Notes: a model not told the origin generated them from the sequence alone. Shown: positions 1 to 5,714, counted from the stretch's first letter. The stretch: DNA of 13,172 nucleotides from JBEKZQ01 sp049509675 (GCA_049509675.1 JBEKZQ010000148.1:1-13172); one strand, 5' to 3'. Program-made: numbers and translations.

Positions 1-443
1 CCACGTTCTCCATCAGGAACGTCAATTCGCACAGTCTCGGCGTGGTGGGGATCGATCCGCTCTCGCACCGCCGGCGCAATGCGGTGCTGATTCGCCGCAA
101 CACGCCGCTGCCCGCCACCGCCACGCGGATCTTCAAGACCTCCAAGGCCGCTCAGCGCTCGATTCTGGTCGAGATCGTCGAGGGCGAGAGCCAGTCGGCC
201 GATGATTGCACCCCGGTGGGCCGCTGCTCGGTAAGCCATCTGCCCGCCGGGCTCGAAGCCGGCGCGCCGATCAAAGTGAAGTTTCACTATCGGGCAAACG
301 GCCGGCTCAAGGTCGGCGTGATCGTGCCGCATGCCGAGCGCAGCGTCGAGACCGAGATCGTCCGCGAGAACGGCCTGAGCAAGGAACTTCTGGACCGCTG
401 GCGGGAGCACATCTGCGGCCTGGGACCGAGCATCTATCAGTAG
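1..443 (+). CDS. Hsp70-like chaperone, C-terminal fragment (5' end outside window)
   Basis: The reading frame is open from base 3 to the TAG at 441-443 and gives 146 residues; the start lies upstream of the window. The segment NVNSHSLGVVG followed by NAVLIRRNTPLP and a Q-S-I-L-V-E-I-V-E-G-E stretch is the signature of the beta-sandwich substrate-binding domain of Hsp70/DnaK proteins, which binds exposed hydrophobic peptides under control of an N-terminal ATPase domain (not visible here). In DnaK the beta-sandwich is followed by a helical lid of more than 100 residues. Here the protein stops about 25 residues after the sandwich (ending GLGPSIYQ), so the lid is essentially absent, which suggests one of the divergent Hsp70-like proteins rather than the main DnaK. 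No J-protein or GrpE gene is visible nearby. Family assignment is firm; the exact paralogue is not. Confidence 0.82.
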   Translation, partial: TFSIRNVNSHSLGVVGIDPLSHRRRNAVLIRRNTPLPATATRIFKTSKAAQRSILVEIVEGESQSADDCTPVGRCSVSHLPAGLEAGAPIKVKFHYRANGRLKVGVIVPHAERSVETEIVRENGLSKELLDRWREHICGLGPSIYQ

Positions 444-444
444 A

Positions 445-486
445 GAGTTGAGGGTCGAGAGTCGAGGGTCGAGAGCCGAGGGTCGA
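445..486 (+). repeat. Heptamer tandem array, G(A/G)GTCGA type
   Basis: Six consecutive seven-base units start two bases after the Hsp70-like stop codon: GAGTTGA, GGGTCGA, GAGTCGA, GGGTCGA, GAGCCGA, GGGTCGA. GAGTCGA-like and GGGTCGA units alternate. There is no spacer sequence, so this is a short tandem repeat and not CRISPR. Its role is unknown; position directly after a gene would allow an effect on the 3' end of the transcript. Confidence 0.8.
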
Positions 487-647
487 ACCCGTCGGGTGCC
501 AAGGAATCCCAAGACAACGGTTCCTGACACGAATGGCACTGTCGCAAGTGTAACTTCTTTCGCACGAAGGGGAAAGGGACGCGGGCCGAGAGCGTGGCGC
601 GTGAGGAACGCGCCGGGGGGAGGTTCGCGAAAACCAATCGCTCGTTG

Positions 648-784
648 GCATCCGAAGCGTTCGACGAGTTGGACCGGGGGCAGGGAACCGCGATCGACGG
701 CGAGCCGCGGCTAACCCGGAACTCATTACCCAGATCGGCCGCCGCGCCGGCGAAGAGGCCGAGCATCGCACGGCCGGCGGTTGA
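648..784 (+). pseudogene. ParD-type antitoxin remnant, frameshifted
   Basis: Two pieces in different frames together resemble the C-terminal half of a ParD-like antitoxin. The first piece (648-713) reads ASEAFDELDRGQGTAIDGE, like the common acidic tail motif of these antitoxins. The second (719-784) reads ELITQIGRRAGEEAEHRTAGG and ends at a TGA. Only five bases separate the two in-frame blocks, so a one- or two-base indel near 714-718 breaks the gene. No convincing DNA-binding N-terminus or start codon is visible upstream. The stop lies four bases before the ParE-like remnant, the usual antitoxin-toxin spacing, which supports the reading. What is seen is the two blocks and their order; antitoxin identity comes from memory of the family and is moderate. 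Confidence 0.5.
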
Positions 785-788
785 TTTC

Positions 789-906
789 ATGCCCCACTAC
801 GTAATCTCGCCGGCCGCCGAGCGTGATATCCAGGCGATTCTCGCTTGGACCCACGAGGGCTTCGGCCTGCAAGCGCGGCTGCGCTACGAGGCGCTCTTGG
901 TTCTGT
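789..906 (+). pseudogene. ParE-type toxin remnant (N-terminal third only)
   Basis: From the ATG at 789 the frame reads MPHYVISPAAERDIQAILAW and continues to RLRYEALLV, the start of a RelE/ParE-superfamily toxin (ParE proteins inhibit DNA gyrase). Family members run to about 95-105 residues and contain a central R-x-Y/H and a C-terminal strand that are missing here. After about residue 39 the sequence becomes unrelated (LGKTHLPTCPLHS...), running into an octamer repeat at 922-945 and then the neighbouring antitoxin gene. The toxin is therefore cut off near base 905. The frame stays open to 1247 only by overlapping the next gene. It pairs with the broken antitoxin just upstream, so this is an inactivated ParDE-type module. 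Confidence 0.6.
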
Positions 907-921
907 CGATTTTGGGAAAAA

Positions 922-945
922 CCCACTTGCCCACCTGCCCACTTC
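922..945 (+). repeat. Octamer tandem repeat, CCCAC(T/C)TG x3
   Basis: Three adjacent eight-base units: CCCACTTG, CCCACCTG, CCCACTTC. They sit where similarity of the ParE remnant ends, so the repeat or something inserted with it may mark the breakpoint. The first unit also supplies the -35-like element of a possible promoter for the downstream antitoxin gene. Confidence 0.65.
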
Positions 946-955
946 ATAGTAGAAT
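927..955 (+). promoter_or_regulatory. Possible sigma70-type promoter for the AbrB/RelE-type operon
   Basis: TTGCCC at 927-932 and TAGAAT at 950-955 are separated by 17 bases, about 30 bases before the antitoxin ATG at 985. The -10 matches five of six consensus bases and the -35 four of six. Planctomycete promoter consensus is poorly known, so this is a suggestion only. Confidence 0.3.
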
Positions 956-984
956 AACCTCCAGAGGACTTGGGGGATATTCGC

Positions 985-1254
985 ATGAGAACCAAGACAG
1001 CCGACAGCAAGGGGCGGGTTGCGTTGGGCAAAGCTTTTGCCCACTGCCCGGTGATAGTCGAGCGGATCAGCGCAACCGAAGTGCGAATCATCAAGGCCCG
1101 AATCATCCCGGAGAACGAGGCCTGGCTCTGGGACAACCAGGAGGCTCTCGAGATGGTTCATCGCGGCTTGCAGCAGGCGAAAGACCAACAGTTCGCCGAA
1201 AGCCCGCCCGACTTGGATGTCGATGCTTCCGCGGCCAGCGAGTTTGACGGCTGA
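985..1254 (+). CDS. AbrB/MazE-like (SpoVT-AbrB) antitoxin
   Basis: An 89-residue protein. Residues 1-40 (MRTKTADSKGRVALGK, then VIVERISATEVRIIKA) have the pattern of a SpoVT-AbrB swapped-hairpin DNA-binding domain: a K-G-R-V turn, then beta strands ending in I-I-K-A. The rest (about 41-89) is a charged, probably flexible tail ending in acidic and Ser/Ala residues, as expected for toxin-neutralising segments. The ATG at 985 is preferred over a TTG at 970, because a GGGGG stretch at 972-976 and AGAGGA at 963-968 precede it and the domain begins right there. The stop TGA (1252-1254) overlaps the toxin ATG by one base, so the two are translationally coupled. By family knowledge it should bind its own operator and sequester the toxin. 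Confidence 0.75.
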   Translation: MRTKTADSKGRVALGKAFAHCPVIVERISATEVRIIKARIIPENEAWLWDNQEALEMVHRGLQQAKDQQFAESPPDLDVDASAASEFDG

Positions 1255-1595
1255 TGTTCACGCTGCAATGGACCGGGGCAGCCGATCAGCAGTACCGGGC
1301 ATTGCGGGACCGGGCCGCAAAAAGTGCGCCGCCCGGCAAGTCCAAGAAGAAGAGTTCCAAGGATGCGGGCTTATTCAAACAGGTCAGCAAGACGCTGATA
1401 CAACTTCGCGAGAACCCGCGGCATCCAGGTCTGCGAACCCGTCCGTACCACTCGCTTCCGCACCCTTACAAGAAAGGCGAGAAGGTTTTCGAGGCTTACG
1501 CCCAGAACGAGACACCCGGGGCCTATCGAGTGTTTTGGTGTTACGGTCCCAATGAGCGTGAAATCACGATCATCGCGATCACCCCGCACCCGTGA
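1254..1595 (+). CDS. RelE/YoeB-like toxin of a type II toxin-antitoxin pair
   Basis: A 113-residue basic protein starting at the ATG that overlaps the antitoxin stop codon by one base. The N-terminus (MFTLQWTGAADQQYRAL) gives strand-helix, residues about 27-37 are a Lys/Ser/Pro-rich insert, then LIQLRENPRHPGLRT precedes the C-terminal core: KVFEAYA, GAYRVFWCY and ITIIAITPHP. A helix, a GAYRVFW strand and a final I-x-x-I-x-x-H strand are typical of the RelE superfamily, whose ribosome-dependent members cut mRNA. R92 and H112 are candidate functional residues. No frameshift or internal stop is present, so unlike its ParE-like neighbour this module looks intact. The exact subfamily and RNase activity are inferred. 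Confidence 0.72.
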   Translation: MFTLQWTGAADQQYRALRDRAAKSAPPGKSKKKSSKDAGLFKQVSKTLIQLRENPRHPGLRTRPYHSLPHPYKKGEKVFEAYAQNETPGAYRVFWCYGPNEREITIIAITPHP

Positions 1596-1647
1596 GGGAA
1601 ACGGGAGAAGTCCAATGATGCAGGCGGACGCATGGGTACCGCAATAA

Positions 1648-1712
1648 TTTGACTTTCCCGCTTTTCCGGGTCCGGTGATTCAGGGCGAGACTTGGCGGGA
1701 AAACCGGTCAAA
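1648..1712. terminator. Imperfect inverted repeat between convergent genes, possible bidirectional terminator
   Basis: TTTGAC-TTTCCCGC (1648-1661) is complementary to GCGGGAAA (1695-1702) and GTCAAA (1707-1712), with a four-base bulge (ACCG) in the right arm and a loop of about 33 bases. It lies between the plus-strand toxin stop (1595) and the minus-strand TIR gene stop (1719). It could end both transcripts, but the long loop and lack of a U-tract make it weak; it could equally be a relic end of a mobile element. Confidence 0.35.
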
Positions 1713-1718
1713 TCCGCG

Positions 1719-2168
1719 TTAGGACTCCGAGGATTGGGAACGCGTTTCTCGATCGTTGTATTCCAGGCGTTGCAGGATGAGCGAAGCGACTTCGCTTGGC
1801 GAGCGCTGCCCGATTTCGACGTAAGCGTCGATTGAAAACAGCCCGGGAATTGACGTGTTATCAAAGCGGAACGGCATGATCGCGGCACTTTCCCTCTTCT
1901 TTATCAGGTCGCGGATTGCGCGCCACTCCAAGCCGCACCAAACCTTCCCCTCGTACTCGGCACACAGGAAAACGACGATCAACTCCGAATCGTCGCGGTA
2001 AATCTCTTGCAGGCAGGTGTCCAGGTTCGGGAGAGCCAACTCTGCCTCATAATACTTGTCGTAGAAGACTCGATCGCGCCCGAGTCGCTGGGCAAGGATG
2101 TCCGCAACCTGGACCATGAACCGGTACGCCGCCTCGTGGTCGATGGGAAAGAGCGTAATGCCCAGCAA
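1719..2168 (-). CDS. Truncated TIR-domain protein fused to a PIN-domain remnant
   Basis: The open frame runs from a possible TTG at 2168 (149 residues); the first ATG, at 2117, would give 132. From VQVADILAQRLG (residue 19 on) the sequence is a bacterial TIR domain: RVFYDKYYEAEL, then IYRDDSELIVVFLCAEYEGKVWCGLEW, with E81 in the place of the catalytic glutamate of NAD-cleaving TIRs, then MPFRFDNTSIPGL and a C-terminal helix to LILQRLEY. The usual first strand and its S/F-x-A/S-E-D loop are missing. In their place residues 1-17 (LGITLFPIDHEAAYRF) belong to the PIN remnant upstream. TIR proteins of phage-defence systems degrade NAD, but this one lacks part of the fold and any sensor or partner domain in frame, so it is probably non-functional. 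Gene status is uncertain; the TIR identity is good. Confidence 0.6.
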   Translation of the reverse strand: MLGITLFPIDHEAAYRFMVQVADILAQRLGRDRVFYDKYYEAELALPNLDTCLQEIYRDDSELIVVFLCAEYEGKVWCGLEWRAIRDLIKKRESAAIMPFRFDNTSIPGLFSIDAYVEIGQRSPSEVASLILQRLEYNDRETRSQSSES

Positions 2169-2338
2169 GAAGCGTTGCAGGAGTTGGAGCCGGTCTGGGG
2201 CGCCTTCGAGCGCAGCAGCCAGGAGTACAACTCCCCCGCCATGATCGCCGAGACGTACAGCCGCCCGCTATGCTGCACGAACTTCGAGAATACGCTGCGG
2301 TCACCCCTCAAGTGCGCCGAACAGATGTCGGTGGGACA
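2118..2338 (-). pseudogene. VapC-like PIN-domain toxin remnant, frameshifted and truncated at both ends
   Basis: On the minus strand 2338-2198 reads TDICSAHLRGDRSVFSKF, then RLYVSAIMAGELYSWLLRSKAP. After a frame change near 2193-2197 it continues RLQLLQRFLLGITLFPIDHEAAYRF down to 2118. This is the order of a VapC/PIN ribonuclease: an acidic D-T-D-I near the N-terminus (only the second D kept, as P-T-D-I), the V-S-x-I-x-x-x-E-L strand with the second catalytic acid (AGEL), and the I-x-x-D-x-x-A-A segment. Five bases lie between the two in-frame blocks, so an indel broke the gene. The start codon and first acidic residue are gone, and the C-terminal third, with the remaining acidic residues, is replaced by the TIR segment. 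No VapB-like antitoxin is visible upstream. Confidence 0.65.
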
Positions 2339-2419
2339 GTCGCTTGGTGAACGTCCACGTCCATGCGGGCGGGCGCACACGGTGGGGTCTCAAGCGTGGT
2401 CTGGGCATCCAACTTGTCG

Positions 2420-2923
2420 CTATCGCTTTGGGATACCGCGGCAGAATAGCTCCGCAAGCAAGGCATCAGCCGCCGGGTCGGCTTGCACTGCCGCCCAATC
2501 GAGAAAGGCAAGCTCTGCCCGCATCACATCGGTGTCGGCCTGCGCCTGCGTGATTACTGCTGCTGTATCGTAGTCTGCTTGATGTCTGGCCTGTTGCAGC
2601 GAGACAAACTCCGACGCCAGGCCTTGGAGTTGCGGCGGGATAAGCTGGCCTGCGGCAGTGATCAACTGCCCCGCAGGATTTGCAGAAAGTCTGGCGTACT
2701 CTTGGCAGACAGTCTTCATAGTCTTATGGTCAAACGCGCGTGCGACCCGCGGACGCAGTGCGACGACCTGAACGAGCTTATTTGTCGCTTCGTGGACGAG
2801 AAGATGAAAAAGGGCGTAGTAGGCGGTCGAGACACCACGCCTGAGGTCCGCTTCCACCGGAGCAGCAGGATTCCTGTCCACCAGTTCTCTTGCCAAGGTC
2901 AACAGGTCCTGGTGCAGAGGCAT
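2420..2923 (-). CDS. HEPN-domain protein, probable partner of the adjacent 204-residue protein
   Basis: A 167-residue, largely helical protein from the ATG at 2923. Residues 27-41 (LRRGVSTAYYALFHL) carry the L-R-R-x-x-S-x-x-Y-Y-A-x-F pattern of HEPN proteins of the UPF0332-like group. Residues 113-119 (RHQADYD) match the R-x-x-A-D-Y motif on the last conserved helix of that group. The classic R-x4-6-H ribonuclease motif of toxic HEPNs is not evident. From memory, proteins starting with a similar DLL-x-x-A-R-x-L segment and having the same two motifs occur in many bacteria next to a gene like the one upstream here. The gene begins 12 bases after that gene's stop, so they are co-transcribed. 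No nucleotidyltransferase motif (G-S-x9-11-D-x-D) occurs in the partner, so this is not a standard HEPN-MNT pair. Function is unknown; toxin, antitoxin or RNA-binding roles are all possible. Confidence 0.75.
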   Translation of the reverse strand: MPLHQDLLTLARELVDRNPAAPVEADLRRGVSTAYYALFHLLVHEATNKLVQVVALRPRVARAFDHKTMKTVCQEYARLSANPAGQLITAAGQLIPPQLQGLASEFVSLQQARHQADYDTAAVITQAQADTDVMRAELAFLDWAAVQADPAADALLAELFCRGIPKR

Positions 2924-2935
2924 AGTCGTGCAACG

Positions 2936-3550
2936 CTATACGGTTTTGTGCTCGACAGCCGTCCGCACGCGGACATACGGCCATCTACGGTTGCCTGCCG
3001 CAGACAGCGCCTGGCGGAACTTCGCTGCCATTTGCGACGCGAAGCGACCGAAGTCTTTTCTGGGCGCGATAGTCTCGTCTAAATAAAGATTGATCCAAAC
3101 CGCAGGCACGCCGTCTTCCTCGCTGCCTAGTTCGCAGTCCCAGCTTGCGACCCACGCAGGGAAGTCCACCTTCGTGAGCGCCTCCTCGACTTCTCTCCCT
3201 TCCTCGGGTGTCGGCAGGTAAGGATCTAAGATCCGCCGCAGCTTCGTAAAGGCGGCTTTTGCCGCAACAAGCTGCTGTTGAGAGGCCGGTTGGGTCGGGG
3301 GCACTTGCTGTGCCAAGTGCAAGAACTCGCTAACCGCAGATTGCAATTCCTGCTGCCGCTCCGGCCCAAGCTCCGAGAAGTCGTCGGCGTTGAACCCCTT
3401 AACTGATTTTGGCGTCAGCCAGATCGCCGACCGCGCAATCATCTTCTCGGACTCCTGCCGGTCAAGTGCGGGACTGTCGGTCTGGACGCGTGGATGGGCG
3501 AAAAGACTTCGCGCGATTCGGAAACTCTGTAGAAACTCTTGCTTCGACAT
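2936..3550 (-). CDS. Uncharacterised 204-residue protein paired with HEPN gene
   Basis: I do not recognise a named family. The ATG at 3550 follows an AGAGGG-type ribosome-binding site and lies 21 bases after the clpX stop, so the gene may be read through from clpX. Residues 1-45 are basic and helical; about 55-128 are Gln/Glu/Leu-rich and probably helical (a long QQELQSAVSEFLHLAQQ segment). Residues 129-204 form an alpha/beta domain: FPAWVASWDCELGSEEDG, then the strand AVWINLYLDE, a helix and the strand WPYVRVRT. The pattern W-D...G-x-x-A-V-W-I-x-L...R-W-P-Y-V-R-x-R-T is one I recall beside similar HEPN proteins elsewhere; that is memory, not a search result. No transmembrane segment, signal peptide or nucleotidyltransferase motif is visible. 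Gene order suggests a two-protein module. Confidence 0.7.
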   Translation of the reverse strand: MSKQEFLQSFRIARSLFAHPRVQTDSPALDRQESEKMIARSAIWLTPKSVKGFNADDFSELGPERQQELQSAVSEFLHLAQQVPPTQPASQQQLVAAKAAFTKLRRILDPYLPTPEEGREVEEALTKVDFPAWVASWDCELGSEEDGVPAVWINLYLDETIAPRKDFGRFASQMAAKFRQALSAAGNRRWPYVRVRTAVEHKTV

Positions 3551-3571
3551 GGGGCCCTCTTTTCGCGTGTC

Positions 3572-4849
3572 TCACGCGCTCTTCTTGGCCACGTTGAACA
3601 GCGATTGGCGGCCCAACACCACCTCGTCGGTCACCAGGTACTGGCTCCCCGCCGCCTGCTCGGGCAATTCGAACATGATCTCCAGCATCACCTCTTCGAT
3701 GATCGCCCGCAGACCGCGCGCGCCCGTGTCCTTGGCATGCGCCTTGTGGGCGATGGCCCGCAGCGCGCTCTCGGTGAAGTTCAACTCGGCGTTCTCCATG
3801 CTGAAGAGCGTCTGATACTGCTTGACCAAGGCATTCTTGGGCTCGGTCAACACGCGCACCAGGGCGTCCTCGTCCAGAGGCCGCAGGGCGGAAACGACCG
3901 GCAGACGGCCGATCAACTCGGGAATCATGCCGAACTCGAGGATGTCGTCGCTGGTGACGTGTTGCAGTAGTTCGCCCAGTTCCAACTCGTCGCCGTGGGC
4001 CGCGTCCTGGCCGAAACCGATGGCCCGCTTCCCCAGCCGCTTGGCGATGATGTCCTCCAGGCCCACGAACGTTCCGCCGCAGATGAAGAGGATGTTGGTG
4101 GTGTCCATCTGGATGTACTGCTGTTCGGGATGCTTGCGTCCGCCTTGCGGCGGCACGTTGGCCACGGTGCCTTCCAGCATCTTCAGCAGCGCCTGCTGCA
4201 CGCCCTCGCCGGACACGTCGCGGGTGATCGACACGTTTTGACTGGTCTTGCCGATCTTGTCGATCTCGTCGATGTAGAGGATGCCGCGCTGGGCGGCCTC
4301 GATGTCGAAGTCGGCGGCGTGCAACAGCTTCAACAGCAGGTTCTCCACGTCCTCGCCCACGTAGCCGGCCTCGGTGAGCGTGGTGGCGTCGCCGATGGCA
4401 AAGGGCACGTCGAGGATGCGGGCCAGCGTCTGGGCCAGCAACGTCTTGCCCGAGCCGGTGGGTCCGATCATGAGGATGTTCGACTTGTCGATCTCGATGC
4501 CCGATTCTTCGCTGGCGTGCATCAGCCGCTTGTAATGGCTGTGGACGGCCACGGCCAGGATTTTCTTGGCCTTTTCCTGACTGATCACGTACTGATCCAA
4601 GTGCTGCACGATGGTGCGGGGCGTGGGCACCTTGTTGAAGAGGGGCTTGGCCGTTCCCCGTCGCCGCCGTTCCTGCTCCAAGATCGACTGGCACAGGTCG
4701 ATGCACTCGCCGCAGATGTAGACGTCGCCCGGGCCTTCCACCAGCGGTCCGACGTCGCGGTAGCTCTTGCGACAAAAGGAACAAAAGGCGTTCTTCTTGG
4801 TAGTTCCGCTGCCGCGCCGTCCGGCGCCAAAGTCTCTGCCTGTTTGCAT
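3572..4849 (-). CDS. clpX: ATP-dependent Clp protease ATP-binding subunit ClpX
   Basis: A full-length AAA+ unfoldase of 425 residues that threads tagged proteins into the ClpP peptidase. The N-terminal zinc-binding domain has Cys 23, 26, 46 and 49 (FCSFC ... YICGEC). Walker A is GPTGSGKT (129-136), the pore loop GYVGED (162-167), Walker B ILYIDEID (190-197), the RKH loop is at 238-240, the IGF loop that docks on ClpP at 277-279, the arginine finger is R315 in ELIGRLP, and sensor 2 is GARGLR (377-382). All key residues are present. The ATG at 4849 is chosen because GAGGACGAGG lies just upstream; a GTG at 4894 and an ATG at 4870 lack one and would add a non-conserved tail. clpP is not in the window. 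The stop is followed after 21 bases by the 204-residue gene, and a SHOCT-type gene ends 83 bases before the start. Confidence 0.97.
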   Translation of the reverse strand: MQTGRDFGAGRRGSGTTKKNAFCSFCRKSYRDVGPLVEGPGDVYICGECIDLCQSILEQERRRRGTAKPLFNKVPTPRTIVQHLDQYVISQEKAKKILAVAVHSHYKRLMHASEESGIEIDKSNILMIGPTGSGKTLLAQTLARILDVPFAIGDATTLTEAGYVGEDVENLLLKLLHAADFDIEAAQRGILYIDEIDKIGKTSQNVSITRDVSGEGVQQALLKMLEGTVANVPPQGGRKHPEQQYIQMDTTNILFICGGTFVGLEDIIAKRLGKRAIGFGQDAAHGDELELGELLQHVTSDDILEFGMIPELIGRLPVVSALRPLDEDALVRVLTEPKNALVKQYQTLFSMENAELNFTESALRAIAHKAHAKDTGARGLRAIIEEVMLEIMFELPEQAAGSQYLVTDEVVLGRQSLFNVAKKSA

Positions 4850-4932
4850 GCCTCGTCCTCTCCCTCCCATGCCGGACGCACTCGCGGCCGGCACTGCCTA
4901 TTCTACGGCTCAGCCTCGCTCTATGTTCTCAC

Positions 4933-5223
4933 TCACTGTTTTGCGTGCGGAGCAGAACCCCTTTCCCCGTTATTGTTTAACTCACCCAACTCTTTGCGCA
5001 GCCGTACAGTCAAGGTTGTCTTAATTGTTCGGAATTCGGCGTCGCTGAGCACACCTTGGGAGTGCAATTCTCGGAATTTTGATAGTAGTTCGCTTGCGTT
5101 GGGTTCCTGTTGTACCGTCTTGGCACGAATTTTCCCTATTGCGTAGGCGCCGCCGGCCACCAGCACGACGAGGACCCCCAGCCATGCAAAGAGCTGGCCA
5201 CTGTGCCCAACAAAATCGACCAT
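4933..5223 (-). CDS. Small membrane-anchored protein with SHOCT-like C-terminal domain
   Basis: A 96-residue protein from the ATG at 5223. Residues about 10-31 (QLFAWLGVLVVLVAGGAYAIG) form one hydrophobic membrane segment, followed by basic residues (KIRAK) that should stay in the cytoplasm. Residues 45-80 (ELLSKFRELHSQGVLSDAEFRTIK, then TTLTVRL) match the SHOCT (short C-terminal) domain pattern L-x-x-L-x-x-L-x-x-x-G-x-L-x-x-x-E-F, a small helical hairpin common at the end of membrane proteins and thought to help oligomerisation. The frame stays open upstream to 5481, but that part is repeat-derived and low in coding character, so the internal ATG is preferred. It is co-directional with clpX, 83 bases upstream. 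Its precise role is unknown; a link to ClpX is only positional. Confidence 0.72.
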   Translation of the reverse strand: MVDFVGHSGQLFAWLGVLVVLVAGGAYAIGKIRAKTVQQEPNASELLSKFRELHSQGVLSDAEFRTIKTTLTVRLRKELGELNNNGERGSAPHAKQ

Positions 5224-5330
5224 CGTTCGCCTGGCGCCAGTCGTGTTGAACTGTTGTCTGGGCCAACCGCAATCTCCACCGGAAGTATACCACCAATTGG
5301 CGGGGCTCGCCGACCGTGTTTCGCCCTGCC

Positions 5331-5367
5331 TCTTTCCATTGTGCCTGCGAATTGTTCCAAAGCCCAC
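5331..5367 (+). repeat. Direct repeat copy 1 (37 bases)
   Basis: Begins TCTTTCCATTGTGCCTGC and matches the copy at 5403-5439 at 31 of 37 positions by eye, five of the six differences being C/T or G/A transitions. The offset between copies is 72 bases. It overlaps the start of the heptamer array by four bases. Confidence 0.75.
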
Positions 5368-5398
5368 CTTCGGCTCTGGACTCTTGACTTTCCGCTCT
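5364..5398 (-). repeat. Heptamer array, AGAGTCC type, between direct repeats
   Basis: Read on the minus strand from 5398, five seven-base units follow each other: AGAGCGG, AAAGTCA, AGAGTCC, AGAGCCG, AAGGTGG. The match between units is loose, but the period of seven agrees with the cleaner arrays at 445-486 and 7302-7428. Confidence 0.5.
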
Positions 5399-5402
5399 GG
5401 GT

Positions 5403-5439
5403 TCTTTCCATTGTGTCTGCAAACTGTTCTAAAGTCCAG
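5403..5439 (+). repeat. Direct repeat copy 2 (37 bases)
   Basis: Begins TCTTTCCATTGTGTCTGC; second copy of the element at 5331-5367, with six mismatches in 37. The two copies bracket the heptamer array, as if the array lay inside a duplicated segment. Confidence 0.75.
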
Positions 5440-5714
5440 TACGACGCGAAGCATTGCCTCTCGATGCACGATGGGCGGCAAGGACGAGGAGTGGCCACGG
5501 GCGCCGCCACTACAGCAATCGACGCGCCGACCCGGCGGCGCGTTCCCTCGGCGGCAGCAGAATTACCTATTCTGCCAATTCCGGCCCGTCGGCATTTCCT
5601 TTTCAAGTTTCACGACCGGCACAACCGATACGTTCTTCCGCGCAAGCCGCTCGTTTTGCGTGGGCGCGCGACGACTACATCGATCCTTTCTACTGCTTGA
5701 ACAAGGGTTTCGTT

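Larger units (their letters stand above)
5224..5714. other. Divergent spacer between SHOCT-type gene and exported-protein gene
   Basis: About 490 bases with no convincing gene on either strand. It contains a 37-base direct repeat flanking a heptamer array (5331-5439). The part nearest the plus-strand gene (about 5590-5714) is less GC-rich and should hold that gene's promoter, but I see no clear -35/-10 pair. The open frames that cross this spacer on both strands translate the repeat and show no family signature. Confidence 0.5.

Noticed and set aside
2007..3082. Plus-strand open frames opposite the TIR, PIN and HEPN genes
   Set aside because: The minus strand carries recognisable TIR, PIN and HEPN motifs; the plus-strand translations carry none.
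3995..5146. Long plus-strand open frame (383 codons) opposite clpX
   Set aside because: It is the complement of the clearly coding clpX gene; its His/Val/Asp/Gln-rich translation has no family features and arises from GC-rich codon bias.
5224..5481. Upstream extension of the SHOCT-type gene to 182 residues
   Set aside because: The added residues translate the direct repeats and heptamers, and the membrane segment and domain begin right after the ATG at 5223.
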